Of a DNA stretch of 64,000 nucleotides, positions 8,721 to 19,165 are shown in pieces (the first letter of the stretch is position 1; every line of letters starts with the position of its first letter). The notes under the pieces are model-generated. The model saw only the letters and a list, made by a program, of their open reading frames with translations, did not search any database and had not been told where the DNA came from. Location of the stretch: positions 62,001-126,000 of the forward strand of contig CAISWQ010000056.1 of the NCBI GenBank assembly GCA_903889245.1, given 5' to 3'. The position numbers were made by a program, and so were the translations under genes. The DNA is from an uncultured Lentisphaerota bacterium. Lineage in GTDB: Bacteria; Verrucomicrobiota; Kiritimatiellia; CAIQIC01.

Positions 8721-9755
8721 TCAGGGTGCGGGCGCCTGCCGGATGAATTTCTGCAGGCGCTGGCCGATGATATCGGTGCAGAAGAGATTGCCCTGCGCAT
8801 CGAGCGCGATACTGTGCAGCCAGTTCAACGAGCCGGGCTTTTCCTCGCCGTCGGCCGCCTTGGGGAAGGACCAGAGCTGGAGCAGCTTCCCGCCGGCGTT
8901 GAAGCGCATTACGAGCTGGTCCTTGGGCGGGCAGCCCAGCGGCGCGATCGGGTATTTCGGATCAAAGCCCCATACCGTCGGCGAGGAACCGCAGACCCAG
9001 ACCTCGTCCTGCGGTGTAAGCCACAGGCCCCACGGCACGAGCAGGTCGCCCCAGACATCCAGCAGCTTGCCCTTGCCATCGAAGACCTGGACGCGCGCGT
9101 TGTTGCGGTCGGCCACATAGACGCGGCCCTGCGAGTCGCACACTATGTTGTGCGGGATGCTGAAGCAGCCCGGCTTGCTGCCGAGTTCGCCCCACTCGCC
9201 GAGGAACTTGCCCTCCTTGTCGAAGCGCACAATACGCGCGTTGCCATAGCCGTCAGCGACGTAGACATCGCCGTTCGGCGCGAAGGCGATGTCGGTCGGC
9301 TTGAAGAAATGTTTCTCATCGCAACCCGGCTCGCCCACCACGCCGAGCGTCAGCAGCACGCGTCCGTCATCGGCCGCGTGCTTCGTCACCACGTGCCGGC
9401 CGACGTCCGTCAGCCAGACGTTGCCGGCGGCGTCGATGCGCAGCCCGTGCGCGACCGAATCCGCGCCCGGCGCGGGCCAGCTCTTCACGAAATGTCCGTC
9501 GGGCGCGTAGACCTGCACCGCCTGGTTTGTCCGCGTGTGAATCCAGACGTTGCCCTGCTGGTCCAGCGCCACGGCGCAGACCTGGCCCCAGCCGACGTTC
9601 GGCGGGCGCACCGGCCACGCTGGATCCACCGCGTAGGAAATAGCCGCATTGACCTTCGGGTAGACGACGGTTTTGTTTTTATAGGGATTGGTCTGCGCCC
9701 AGCCCGTTCCGCAGAGTGCCGTGAGCACGAGCAACGAACACGCGATTTTTTTCAT
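8721..9755 (-). CDS. Secreted NHL-repeat (beta-propeller) protein
   Basis: 344 residues with a signal peptide (MKKIACSLLVLTALCGTGWAQ). It contains about six NHL-type blades of the form DAAGNVWLTD, APNGDVYVADGYGNARIVRFD, DSQGRVYVADRNNARVQVFD and DAQGNLFCTDIIGQRLQKF. It resembles the peptidylglycine-lyase-like propellers common in PVC and acidobacterial genomes, but no catalytic role can be shown. The start at 9755 is chosen for GAGG 6 nt upstream and the signal peptide; an in-frame ATG further up (9779) lies near a -10-like box (TAGGAT). Confidence 0.87.
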   Translation of the reverse strand: MKKIACSLLVLTALCGTGWAQTNPYKNKTVVYPKVNAAISYAVDPAWPVRPPNVGWGQVCAVALDQQGNVWIHTRTNQAVQVYAPDGHFVKSWPAPGADSVAHGLRIDAAGNVWLTDVGRHVVTKHAADDGRVLLTLGVVGEPGCDEKHFFKPTDIAFAPNGDVYVADGYGNARIVRFDKEGKFLGEWGELGSKPGCFSIPHNIVCDSQGRVYVADRNNARVQVFDGKGKLLDVWGDLLVPWGLWLTPQDEVWVCGSSPTVWGFDPKYPIAPLGCPPKDQLVMRFNAGGKLLQLWSFPKAADGEEKPGSLNWLHSIALDAQGNLFCTDIIGQRLQKFIRQAPAP

Positions 9756-9832
9756 GGGCCACCTCGGTTGCCGGTGAATGTGCATCCGCCGCATCCTAGC
9801 GTGGAGTTGGCAGGGCAACAAGGCTGGAACGG

Positions 9833-9882
9833 TGGTCCAAGGATTGGAAAATCTTGGGGCGTTTTTTCCAGGGATTGGACGG
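9833..9882. repeat. Two degenerate palindromic repeat units
   Basis: TCCAAGGATTGGAAAA and TTTTCCAGGGATTGGAC begin 31 bp apart in the gap between the divergent NHL and hybrid-kinase genes. They overlap a weak upstream extension of the kinase frame, which is why the later start was chosen. Confidence 0.75.
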
Positions 9883-9985
9883 CTGCCAAGGATTCAAGGC
9901 CATCCCGGTTCTGCGTGCGCAACAAAATCCAGCTTGCGCGGGCGCGCGCGGGTGGCTTATGCTCACGCCGCATTTTGGGGCGAAT

Positions 9986-12073
9986 ATGAGTCATGTGGGT
10001 TCCAATGGGGTGGTGCCAGTCTTCCTGATCGTGGACGACCATGCGGAGGGTCGCGCCCTCCTGGCGCGCCTGTTGCGCCTTCAGTTTCCGGAGGCGCATA
10101 TTGTGGAGGTCGCCAGCGGCATGGCGGCGCTCGCCTGCGTCGTAGAGACCGCGCCAGACCTGATCCTGCTCGATGCCATGATGCCGGACCTGGATGGCTT
10201 TGAAACCTGCCGCCAATTGAAAGCGCAACCGGCCAGCGCCTCCGTCCCTGTGCTGATGGTGTCGGCCATCCTCACCGATACGGAGAACCGGGTCAGCGGC
10301 CTGGCCAGCGGGGCCGATAGCTATATCTGCAAGCCGTTCGAGAATGATGAGCTCATCGCCCAGGTCATTGCCCTGTTGCGCATCCGCCGCAACGAGCTGG
10401 TGTTGCGGGCCCAACAGCGTGCCTTGGAGGAGGAGCTCGAACGCCGCCGGCGGATGGAACGGGAATTGATTGAGGCGCGCCAGACGGCGGAGAACGCCGC
10501 GCAGGCCAAAAGCGAGTTCCTCGCCAATATGAGCCACGAGCTGCGCACACCGATGAACGGGGTGATCGGCCTGACCGACGTCCTCCTCGATACGGAGTTG
10601 ACCGCCGAGCAGCGCGACCTGGCCAACACCATCAAGACCAGCGGCGAGACACTGCTCGCGGTCATCAACGACATCCTCGACTTCTCCAAAATTGAATCCG
10701 GCAAGCTGGAACTGGAGAGCCGCCCCTTCAAACTGCGCGACCTGATTCTTCACGCGCTGAACCTGATCCAGCGCCAGGCCAGCAGCAAGGCGCTGGCCCT
10801 GTTCTGGGAAATCGAGCCGCGCACGCCGCCGCAGGTGCTGGGCGATGAAATCCGCCTGCGGCAGATCCTGTCGAACCTGTTGAGCAACGCGATCAAGTTT
10901 ACCGAGCGTGGCGAAGTCCGTATTCGCGTGGCCTACTGTGATCTCGACAACCACCACGGCGAACTGCAGTTCGCCGTCAGCGATACGGGCATCGGCATCC
11001 CGAGGGACAAGATGAACCGCCTGTTTCGCTCCTTCAGCCAGGTGGATACCTCGACGACGCGGCAGTATGGCGGCACCGGCCTGGGCCTGGCGATCAGCAA
11101 ACAACTGGCGGAACTGATGGGCGGCCGGATGTGGGTGGAAAGCGAAGTCGGGCGTGGTTCCACCTTCCATTTCACCATCCGGGCGCGGGTGCCGCAGACC
11201 GGCGAGCAGACCGGACTGGCGGCCCAGGCGGCCTTGTCCGGACGACGCGTTCTCCTGCTCGATGCCGACGCTGGGAGCAGTGAACGGCTGGCGGCGCTGC
11301 TGACCTCGTGGGAGATGAAGCCGATCCACGGCGGCACATCGCTGGAACTGATTGACGCCCTCTTGCTGCGGCAGCAGCCGGCGCCGGAGGCCCTCCTGTT
11401 GGATGAGTTTGTGCTGCGCGCGGCGCGGCCGGAAGAAGTCGCCGCCCTGCATCGCTGGCAAGCCGCCCAAGGCGGCGCGCTGGTGCTGTTACGCAGCGCC
11501 GAGGTTAGCCATACCACCGTGCCCGACGTGGCGCCCTTGTTGGTCGCGGCCCAGATCAGCCGTCCGCTTTCGGCCTCCAGCTTGTTCAATATCCTGACGC
11601 GTGTTCTGGCACCCGGTGGTGCGCAGGCGGAAGCCGGCATGGGCACACCTTCCGGTCCGCTGGCGCACCAGCATCCGCTGCGCATCCTGCTGGCGGAGGA
11701 CAATCCCGTGAACCAGAAGGTGGCGACCCGCATGCTTGAACGCATGGGCTATCAGGCCACCATCGCTTCCACTGGCGCCGATGTGCTGGCCGCCCTGCGC
11801 CAGCAGGCCTATGACCTGATCCTGATGGATTTGCAGATGCCCGTGCTCGATGGACTGCAAGCGACACGGCAGATTCGCGACGAGTTCCCCTCCGCTCATC
11901 AACCGTACATCATCGCCCTCACCGCCAGCGCCCTGATCGGTGACCGCGACAAATGCCTGGCCGCCGGCATGAACGATTACCTGCGCAAGCCTATCCGTGA
12001 ACTGGATCTGCGGGCCGCGCTCGGCCGCTGTCCGCGGCTGGCGGGCACCAAAACCATCCCTCCGGCGGCATAG
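9986..12073 (+). CDS. Hybrid histidine kinase: REC-HisKA-HATPase-REC-like-REC
   Basis: 695 residues, no membrane segment. Receiver 1 (~10-125) has VDDHA and Asp63 in [14 protein letters not shown] coiled coil (~135-170) leads to HisKA with His184 in [12 protein letters not shown]. The ATPase domain has [16 protein letters not shown] and [16 protein letters not shown] degenerate receiver (~400-520) precedes a final receiver with [11 protein letters not shown] and Asp615 in [13 protein letters not shown]. This is a soluble BarA-type phosphorelay protein. It ends at the sigma-54-type promoter of the PEP-CTERM genes, so it may control them; PEP-CTERM systems elsewhere are tied to a kinase/regulator pair and RpoN. 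The start at 9986 follows TTGCGC-18-TATGCT (9934-9963); upstream ATGs (9854, 9959) are less likely. Confidence 0.93.
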   Translation: MSHVGSNGVVPVFLIVDDHAEGRALLARLLRLQFPEAHIVEVASGMAALACVVETAPDLILLDAMMPDLDGFETCRQLKAQPASASVPVLMVSAILTDTENRVSGLASGADSYICKPFENDELIAQVIALLRIRRNELVLRAQQRALEEELERRRRMERELIEARQTAENAAQAKSEFLANMSHELRTPMNGVIGLTDVLLDTELTAEQRDLANTIKTSGETLLAVINDILDFSKIESGKLELESRPFKLRDLILHALNLIQRQASSKALALFWEIEPRTPPQVLGDEIRLRQILSNLLSNAIKFTERGEVRIRVAYCDLDNHHGELQFAVSDTGIGIPRDKMNRLFRSFSQVDTSTTRQYGGTGLGLAISKQLAELMGGRMWVESEVGRGSTFHFTIRARVPQTGEQTGLAAQAALSGRRVLLLDADAGSSERLAALLTSWEMKPIHGGTSLELIDALLLRQQPAPEALLLDEFVLRAARPEEVAALHRWQAAQGGALVLLRSAEVSHTTVPDVAPLLVAAQISRPLSASSLFNILTRVLAPGGAQAEAGMGTPSGPLAHQHPLRILLAEDNPVNQKVATRMLERMGYQATIASTGADVLAALRQQAYDLILMDLQMPVLDGLQATRQIRDEFPSAHQPYIIALTASALIGDRDKCLAAGMNDYLRKPIRELDLRAALGRCPRLAGTKTIPPAA

Positions 12074-12081
12074 GATTTGCT
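12066..12081 (+). promoter_or_regulatory. Sigma-54-type promoter of the PEP-CTERM/exosortase genes
   Basis: CGGCATAGGATTTGCT has GG and GC separated by exactly 10 bp, the invariant -24/-12 spacing for RpoN. It overlaps the stop of the hybrid kinase. The predicted start of transcription is about 26 nt before the first ATG. The core is nearly identical to the site before dnaK. Confidence 0.7.
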
Positions 12082-12117
12082 CCATAGCTCTGCGAGATAA
12101 ACCGGAGAGGGTTGATC

Positions 12118-12345
12118 ATGTGCAGCAAAGGGAGCGGTTCCAAGGCGAAGGCCGTGTGGTTGGCAGCCAGTCTGTTATGCGCCCTTTCACCAGTGTGGGC
12201 CGTCGTCAGGCCCCCGCCGTCGTCACCCTATGATGATGACGTGGCCTCCGCCCCTGAACCCCAGGTCTTGATCATGCTGGCGGGCGGTCTGGGCCTGGCG
12301 GGGGTCTATGTGATTTACCGGATGCGAAGAAAACAGCAGGTGTGA
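12118..12345 (+). CDS. Small PEP-CTERM sorting-domain protein 1
   Basis: 75 residues. A signal peptide (~10-30, VWLAASLLCALSPVWA) is followed by only ~15 polar residues (PPPSSPYDDDVA). Then comes a complete PEP-CTERM signal: APEPQ, a hydrophobic helix (VLIMLAGGLGLAGVYVIY) and a basic tail RMRRKQQ. Such proteins are cleaved and surface-anchored or released by an exosortase, encoded two genes downstream. The mature part is minute, so it may be a structural or signalling peptide rather than an enzyme. The start is ATG 12118 with GGAGAGG 7 nt upstream; a TTG at 12112 is too close to that site. Confidence 0.9.
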   Translation: MCSKGSGSKAKAVWLAASLLCALSPVWAVVRPPPSSPYDDDVASAPEPQVLIMLAGGLGLAGVYVIYRMRRKQQV

Positions 12346-12355
12346 GGAGGGAAAG

Positions 12356-12595
12356 GTGCCCATGCGGATGAAAAGAATAGTGTTGGCCCTATTTGCACTC
12401 ATGGCTGGTATGCTGGTGGCGGCAGCGGATGACGATCGCAGGTGGGGACGGGACCATGATAGATATAGGGACAATGAGGGAGCCCCGGCAGCGCCCGAAC
12501 CCGCCGAGGTCTTGCTGGTGGCGGGCGGTCTGACACTGGCTGGCGTTTATATTGCTTGGCGGCGACGCAAGCAGCGCGTACAAATGCCCGCATGA
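12356..12595 (+). CDS. Small PEP-CTERM sorting-domain protein 2
   Basis: 79 residues from GTG 12356 (GGAGG 5 nt upstream); ATG 12362 is equally possible. A signal peptide (KRIVLALFALMAGMLVAAA) is followed by a short, strongly charged segment rich in D and R (DDDRRWGRDHDRYRD). A PEP-CTERM signal closes it: APEPAEV, a hydrophobic helix and the basic tail WRRRKQR. It is a close analogue of the preceding gene: same layout, different polar insert. Its stop overlaps the exosortase ATG (ATGA), so substrate and sorting enzyme are translationally coupled. Confidence 0.9.
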   Translation: MPMRMKRIVLALFALMAGMLVAAADDDRRWGRDHDRYRDNEGAPAAPEPAEVLLVAGGLTLAGVYIAWRRRKQRVQMPA

Positions 12596-13455
12596 GCGAC
12601 GCGACCACCGCCGCCCAAGTTTCGACCCCCGGCTCGCGCCCCTTGGCGCTGGCTGCTTGCTTCGCGGGGTTGGCGCTTTTCGCCCCGGTCATCGGCTGGC
12701 TGATTCACACATGGAGCACCTCCGTCTATGATGCCCATGGCGTGCTGGTGCCCTTCCTTGTCGCCCTCATGATCTGGAGCCGGCGACGTGTGCTGGCCGA
12801 GACCACGCCTGCGCCAGCGGGAGTGGGGCTGTGGCTGGTGTCGCTGGGCTCGACCTTGCTGCTGGCCGCCCTGTTGATGAATTTCAACCTGCTCGGCGGC
12901 GTGGCGCTGGTCGTGACGCTGGCGGGCATGGTCTGGACCCTCTGGGGCGGCGCGGTGGCCGCCAAACTCGCCTTTCCGCTGACCTTCCTGCTGTTGATGT
13001 TGCCGCTGAATTATCCCCTGGAAATTTTCGCCGGCTTCCCGCTCCGCCTCCTGTCGGTCAAATTGACTGCCGGCTTGTTGCGCCTGCTGGGGTTCGAGGT
13101 CACGGTGCAGGGGACCCTGATCGCGACCAGTCAGTTCCACGTGGCCATCGAGAGTCCTTGTTCCGGTCTCAAAACGTTGTCTGCGCTGTTGATGACCGGC
13201 CTCGTCATGGCCTTTTTCTTGCATCAGGGCTGGCGTGCGCGGGCCTTGATGCTTGTGCTCATTCCGCCGGTCGCCGTTGTCGCCAATGCCATCCGTAACC
13301 TGGCGATCACGCTGATCGGCCACTATCATGGGCGGGAGGCGGCGATGGGCTTTCTGCACACGTTTTCCGGGCTGGCGGTTTTCCTGCTGGCCGTCGCGCT
13401 GCTGATTCTGTTTTCGGAACTGATCCTGTGGCGAAAAAAATCCAACTCCGATTGA
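12592..13455 (+). CDS. Exosortase (PEP-CTERM sorting transpeptidase)
   Basis: 287 residues, an integral membrane protein with about eight hydrophobic helices. The family's catalytic trio is visible: Cys190 in ESPCSGLKTL, Arg235 in NAIRNLAIT and His256 in LHTFSG. Exosortases recognise the PEP motif at the outer face of the inner membrane. The start was set at ATG 12592 (ATGA overlap with the preceding substrate gene) rather than an upstream in-frame ATG at 12556 inside it. The next gene, an EpsI-like protein, is its usual partner and overlaps by 28 nt. Which exosortase subtype this is cannot be decided here. Confidence 0.93.
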   Translation: MSDATTAAQVSTPGSRPLALAACFAGLALFAPVIGWLIHTWSTSVYDAHGVLVPFLVALMIWSRRRVLAETTPAPAGVGLWLVSLGSTLLLAALLMNFNLLGGVALVVTLAGMVWTLWGGAVAAKLAFPLTFLLLMLPLNYPLEIFAGFPLRLLSVKLTAGLLRLLGFEVTVQGTLIATSQFHVAIESPCSGLKTLSALLMTGLVMAFFLHQGWRARALMLVLIPPVAVVANAIRNLAITLIGHYHGREAAMGFLHTFSGLAVFLLAVALLILFSELILWRKKSNSD

Positions 13456-14027
13456 TCATCGTCCTGCTGGTCGCCCTGGCCTTGCGCCTGGTCCTGACCG
13501 CGCGTGAAGTACGGGTGGCCGCCGGTTACACGCTCGACCGGGTGCCGACCCGGCTCGGCGCCCACGCGGCGGTGGACCTGCCGCTGACGCCGTTCGAGGT
13601 GGAACTGCTCGCGCCTGAAGGTGGCCGGATTCTCCAGCGCCGCTACGGCGAGGGCAGCAACGCCGTCTGGCTCGCGGCAGTGCAGAGCCGCCACGATTGG
13701 CGCGTCCAGCATCCCCCGCAAGTCTGTTACACCGCGCAGGGCTGGCGCATCGAGGAGGATCGTCCGCATACGCTGCCCTCGGGCGGGCGGATTCAGCGCA
13801 TGGTCGTGCAAAAAGGCGCCGCCCGGCGCGTGGTCTATTACCTGTACACGGATGGCCGCCACTGGACCGCGTCCTACTTCCGGCGGATTTTTCACGCGCT
13901 GGTTGACCGCGCCGTACACGCGCAGGCCATGACGTGGGCCTTGATTCAGGTGTCTACACCACAGGAGGGCGCAGGGGCCGAGACACGGCTCGCCGAAGCC
14001 TGTGCCGCGCTAAGGCAACAACCATGA
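13428..14027 (+). CDS. EpsI-like exosortase-associated protein (DUF3485)
   Basis: 199 residues. A single N-terminal membrane helix (IIVLLVALALRLVLT) anchors a periplasmic domain. The segment HPPQVCYTAQGWRIEE matches the EpsI/DUF3485 signature around a conserved Cys and Trp, and YYLYTDGRHWTASYFRRIFHAL fits the C-terminal half. In other bacteria EpsI is fused to or encoded next to exosortase and supports sorting or exopolysaccharide export. The start is GTG 13428, inside the exosortase gene; the stop overlaps the next ATG (ATGA). Confidence 0.85.
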   Translation: MAKKIQLRLIIVLLVALALRLVLTAREVRVAAGYTLDRVPTRLGAHAAVDLPLTPFEVELLAPEGGRILQRRYGEGSNAVWLAAVQSRHDWRVQHPPQVCYTAQGWRIEEDRPHTLPSGGRIQRMVVQKGAARRVVYYLYTDGRHWTASYFRRIFHALVDRAVHAQAMTWALIQVSTPQEGAGAETRLAEACAALRQQP

Positions 14028-15475
14028 AGACCGAACCCCAGAAATTAGTGCTGATGGGCATCCCGTTTCACGACGTGACCTTCCCCGAAACCGTGGCGTG
14101 GGCCAAGGAGCGCATCCGTTGGCGTGTACCCGCCTACATGGCCACCGCCAACCTCGATTTCGTCATGCAGGCCTGGGACGATCCCGAATTGCAGCGCATC
14201 CTGCTCGAGGCCAGCCTCGTCATCGCCGATGGCATGCCCATCGTCTGGATGTCCAAGCTCTTCGGCCCGCCACTCCGCGAGCGCGTCACCGGCAGCGACC
14301 TCGTGCCCATGCTCGCCGGCATGTGCCGCGACGAGGGCTTCAGCCTCTTCTACCTCGGCGGCGCGCCCGGCGTCGCCGAGCAAGCTGCCGCCGAACTCAC
14401 GCGGCGTTTCCCCGGCCTCAAGACGGCGGGCTGTTACTCGCCGCCGTTGGCCGACGTGGTCAACATGAACCATGCCGAGATTTTGGCGCGGCTCGAGGCG
14501 GCCAAGCCCGACCTGCTGCTCGTCGCCTTCGGCGCACCCAAGCAGGAGAAGTGGGCCAACATGCACGTCCGCCAGTGGCAGGTGCCGCTCGCCATCGGCG
14601 TCGGCGGCACGCTGGATTTCCTGGCTGGCGCGCAGACGCGCGCGCCGCGGCTCATCCAGCGGATCGGTTTCGAGTGGTTGTGGCGGATGTTCACCAATCC
14701 CAAGCGGCTCTTCCGCCGCTACGCGAAAAATTTGGCCTTCTTCTTCAACGTCAGCGCGCGCTTGCTCTGGCTGCGCGCGCGGTTTTCCAAGGTTGGGAAA
14801 AAAACCGAGCCTTTTTTCCAAGGCTTGGACAAGCTGGGCGACGACGTGCTGACCGCGCGCTGGCCCGGCCTGCTCGATGCCGACGCCGCGCGCCAGTGGG
14901 TCCAGCAACTGGATGACACGGCGACCTCGCGGTGTATCGCGTTGAACATGACCGCCGTCCGCTGGCTCACCAGCCTGGAACTGGGCGCGTTGCTCACCTT
15001 GAGCCAGCGCCGCCGCCAAGGCGGCGCGCGCCTGCTGCTCGCTGGCCTCGGCGGGCACGCGCGCCGGCTGGTGAATACCTGCCGTCTCGATCGCTACCTC
15101 GAACTGGTGGATACGCCGGAGCAACTGACCCACACCGTGCGCGAACTGTTGCGGCCCGCGCATGGCGGCCGCCTGACGCACGCAGCTGAGGGCCGCCTGC
15201 TCTTCGCGCTGCCACAGGAACTGACCGCCGCCAACCTGGCCGTCTGGCGCACCAAGTGGGACGTGGTGTGGCGCGCGGCGCGCCCGGACGTGCGTACGGT
15301 GGTCGTGGATGGCGCGGCGACGCGTTTTCTGGACAGCTCGGCCCTCGGCTTCCTCGTCGGCATCAAGAAAGCGGTGGACGCACAGGGCGTGGCTTGGCAG
15401 TGCGGCGCGTTTGGCGGCGCCGTCCAGCAGATCATGAAGATTGCCCATGTGGACAAACTGCTGCTCACCGGTTGA
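14024..15475 (+). CDS. GT26 (WecG/TagA/CpsF) glycosyltransferase fused to two STAS domains
   Basis: 483 residues. Residues ~8-240 are a GT26 transferase: ATANLDFVMQAW, IADGMPIVW, GSDLVP, LLVAFGAPKQEKW, and GVGGTLDFLAGAQTRAPR. Such enzymes add the second sugar (often N-acetylmannosaminuronate or N-acetylmannosamine) to a lipid-linked precursor. A linker (~254-269) encoded by two palindromic repeats leads to a first STAS-like domain (~275-375, LNMTAVRWLTSLELGALL) and a second (~385-480). The second has FLDSSALGFLVG, whose Ser could be phosphorylated as in anti-sigma antagonists. This fusion is unusual and suggests regulated glycan synthesis. The ATG overlaps the EpsI stop (ATGA); an upstream ATG at 13934 lies inside epsI and is rejected. 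Confidence 0.88.
   Translation: MKTEPQKLVLMGIPFHDVTFPETVAWAKERIRWRVPAYMATANLDFVMQAWDDPELQRILLEASLVIADGMPIVWMSKLFGPPLRERVTGSDLVPMLAGMCRDEGFSLFYLGGAPGVAEQAAAELTRRFPGLKTAGCYSPPLADVVNMNHAEILARLEAAKPDLLLVAFGAPKQEKWANMHVRQWQVPLAIGVGGTLDFLAGAQTRAPRLIQRIGFEWLWRMFTNPKRLFRRYAKNLAFFFNVSARLLWLRARFSKVGKKTEPFFQGLDKLGDDVLTARWPGLLDADAARQWVQQLDDTATSRCIALNMTAVRWLTSLELGALLTLSQRRRQGGARLLLAGLGGHARRLVNTCRLDRYLELVDTPEQLTHTVRELLRPAHGGRLTHAAEGRLLFALPQELTAANLAVWRTKWDVVWRAARPDVRTVVVDGAATRFLDSSALGFLVGIKKAVDAQGVAWQCGAFGGAVQQIMKIAHVDKLLLTG
14783..14832. repeat. Two palindromic repeat units inside the GT26-STAS gene
   Basis: TTTTCCAAGGTTGGGAAAA starts at 14783 and TTTTCCAAGGCTTGGAC at 14814, 31 bp apart. In frame they encode FSKVGKKTEPFFQGLDK, the linker between the glycosyltransferase and STAS domains. 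Confidence 0.9.
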
Positions 15476-15514
15476 GTCGCAACCGGCACAGTCCACCCGC
15501 CGGCGTATTTTTGG

Positions 15515-15543
15515 TTTTCCATTCCGCGGTGCTGTGGCACACT
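15515..15543 (+). promoter_or_regulatory. Possible promoter of the galactokinase-like gene
   Basis: TTTTCC, 17 bp, CACACT, then 8 nt to a GTG that opens an 11-codon frame (15552-15587). The stop of that frame overlaps the kinase ATG. The arrangement copies the -35/-10 spacing seen at other genes here, but both hexamers are weak. Confidence 0.35.
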
Positions 15544-15583
15544 GCCGCGCCGTGACCGCCAACTTTTCATCTGCGAGGACACC

Positions 15584-16819
15584 ATGAGTGAGACAACTGA
15601 TCAACAGGCGATGAGCGAGCTGGCCAAGCTGGCCAAACAATCCGGTTTGAAGGTCGCGGGCGGGAAGGTGCGGCGCTCCTCGTCGCGCTTCTGCCTCGGC
15701 GTCGAGCACGGCGACTACAACGGCACCGAGCTCTTCGGTGTCGGTACCGACCGCTTCATCTGGCTGGCCTACAAACCCAACGGTACCGACCGTGTCCGCC
15801 TGTTGAGCGGCAACTTCCCGAAGGACGGCCTTGTGGAGTTCACGCTCGGCCAGACGCCACCGCCGAAGTCCGCGCAGAACGCCAACTCCTGGGCGCGCTT
15901 CCCCTGTGGCGTGGATTTTGTCCTGCGCCGCGCGGGTTGCCAGTTCGAGCAGGGCTTCGACGCCGTCCTGTTTGGCAACATCCCCGGCGGCGGCATGTCG
16001 CGCTCCGCCTCGCTCACGCTCAACCTGATGCTGACGATGTTCGAGGTCAACGGCGTCCCGCCGCCCGACGGCCTGACGGTGGTGGACCTCGCGCAGGCGG
16101 TGGAGAACGACTACATCGGCTCGCCCTGTGGCAAGCTCGACCAGCTCATGATTCTCTTCGCGAAGGAGGGCATGGGCACCTACTACGATCCCAAAAACCG
16201 CAACATCAGCTACGTCCCGCTCGGCGCCGGCGCCACCGACTTCCGCCTCGTCAGTCTCGACACCGGCACCATCCGGCCCGGCCTCGAAAAATCCACCTAC
16301 CGCGGCCGTCGCGCCGAATGCGACCAGCTCGCCGCGCTCGCCAAGCCCGTCTTTGGCCTCACCTGCCTCGCCGACGTCAAGGACGAGGCGCTTTATCAGA
16401 AGATTCTGGAGCATTTCGGCCCGAAGTACCCGAACCTCTGCGAGCGCCTCGACTACATCTTCCACGCCCAGCAGCGCTTCTACCAGATGCTCGAGGCGTG
16501 GAAACGCGGCGACATCGAGACCGTCGGCCGCATCTTCCGCCAGGACGGCCTTGGTCTGCGCGACGACTACAAGATTTCCGGCCCTGAACTTGAGACCATG
16601 TGCGACATCGCGCGCACCGTGCCCGGCGTCCTCGGCGAGCGCATGCTCGGCGGCGGCGACAAGGGCGCGAGTGGCGCGCTCGTCCGCGCCGACGCAGTCG
16701 AGGCCCTCAAGGCCGCAGTCGCCACCGCCTATCCGCGCAGTCGCCCGGCGTACGCCGACAAGTACGCCGTCCACGTCTGCCGCTTCGTCGAAGGCATCAC
16801 GACCCTACCGGGCCTGTGA
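15584..16819 (+). CDS. Galactokinase-like GHMP kinase
   Basis: 411 residues, cytoplasmic. The three GHMP regions are recognisable: VEHGDYNG (counterpart of the galactokinase GEHxDYNxG signature), the ATP loop IPGGGMSRSASLT, and C-terminal LGGGDKGASGALV. Further galactokinase-type pieces are GSPCGKLDQLM and CDIARTVPGVLGERM. It probably phosphorylates C1 of galactose or a related sugar at the expense of ATP. The altered signature and the Met-Ser-Arg-Ser-Ala loop (normally LSSSAA) leave the exact sugar open. The start has GAGGA 5 nt upstream. Confidence 0.85.
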   Translation: MSETTDQQAMSELAKLAKQSGLKVAGGKVRRSSSRFCLGVEHGDYNGTELFGVGTDRFIWLAYKPNGTDRVRLLSGNFPKDGLVEFTLGQTPPPKSAQNANSWARFPCGVDFVLRRAGCQFEQGFDAVLFGNIPGGGMSRSASLTLNLMLTMFEVNGVPPPDGLTVVDLAQAVENDYIGSPCGKLDQLMILFAKEGMGTYYDPKNRNISYVPLGAGATDFRLVSLDTGTIRPGLEKSTYRGRRAECDQLAALAKPVFGLTCLADVKDEALYQKILEHFGPKYPNLCERLDYIFHAQQRFYQMLEAWKRGDIETVGRIFRQDGLGLRDDYKISGPELETMCDIARTVPGVLGERMLGGGDKGASGALVRADAVEALKAAVATAYPRSRPAYADKYAVHVCRFVEGITTLPGL

Positions 16820-16828
16820 CCAGCGCCG

Positions 16829-16940
16829 TTTTCCAAGCCTTGGAAAATTCCCCGCGCTTTTTTCCAAGGCTTGGAAAAAACTCCGCGTAAATTTCCAAGG
16901 TTTGGAAAAACACCTGGAAAATTTTCCAAGACTCGGAAAC
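16829..16940. repeat. Array of four palindromic repeats with exact 31-bp period
   Basis: Units begin at 16829, 16860, 16891 and 16922, each 31 bp after the last, with 12-bp spacers (for example ttccccGCGctt and aactccGCGtaa). The first two match the 19-bp consensus exactly; the last two have one to three changes. The array fills the gap before the S9 peptidase promoter. Confidence 0.95.
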
Positions 16941-16946
16941 CCGGCC

Positions 16947-16974
16947 TTGACTCGGACGGGCGCGTCGGAAGAAT
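16947..16974 (+). promoter_or_regulatory. Promoter of the S9 peptidase gene (leaderless type)
   Basis: TTGACT, 16 bp, AAGAAT, then 6 nt to ATG 16981. The same sequence layout, including TTGACTCGG, occurs at the next gene (19132-19159). Confidence 0.65.
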
Positions 16975-16980
16975 GCCGCC

Positions 16981-19113
<2,133 letters not shown>

Positions 19114-19131
19114 ATCCCGACTGCAAAGCGC

Positions 19132-19159
19132 TTGACTCGGAGAAATGCGCCACAAGAAT
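19132..19159 (+). promoter_or_regulatory. Promoter of the GHL10-like gene (leaderless type)
   Basis: TTGACT, 16 bp, AAGAAT, then 6 nt to ATG 19166. An ATG at 19145 lies inside the promoter spacer, so 19166 is the better start. Confidence 0.65.
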
Positions 19160-19165
19160 GCGCGC

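Noticed and set aside
15481-15515. Terminator after the GT26-STAS gene
   Set aside because: Only a five-base stem (CCGGC/GCCGG) with a long loop precedes a short T run; too weak to list.
14045-16774. Long minus-strand open frame (909 codons) opposite the GT26-STAS and galactokinase-like genes
   Set aside because: It is an antisense shadow caused by high GC in third codon positions; its composition lacks protein-family motifs, while the plus-strand genes are clear.
16829-16940. CRISPR-like array (regular repeat, short spacers)
   Set aside because: Repeats are 19-bp palindromes with only 12-nt spacers and at most four units; no cas genes are near, and the same units occur singly and inside genes.
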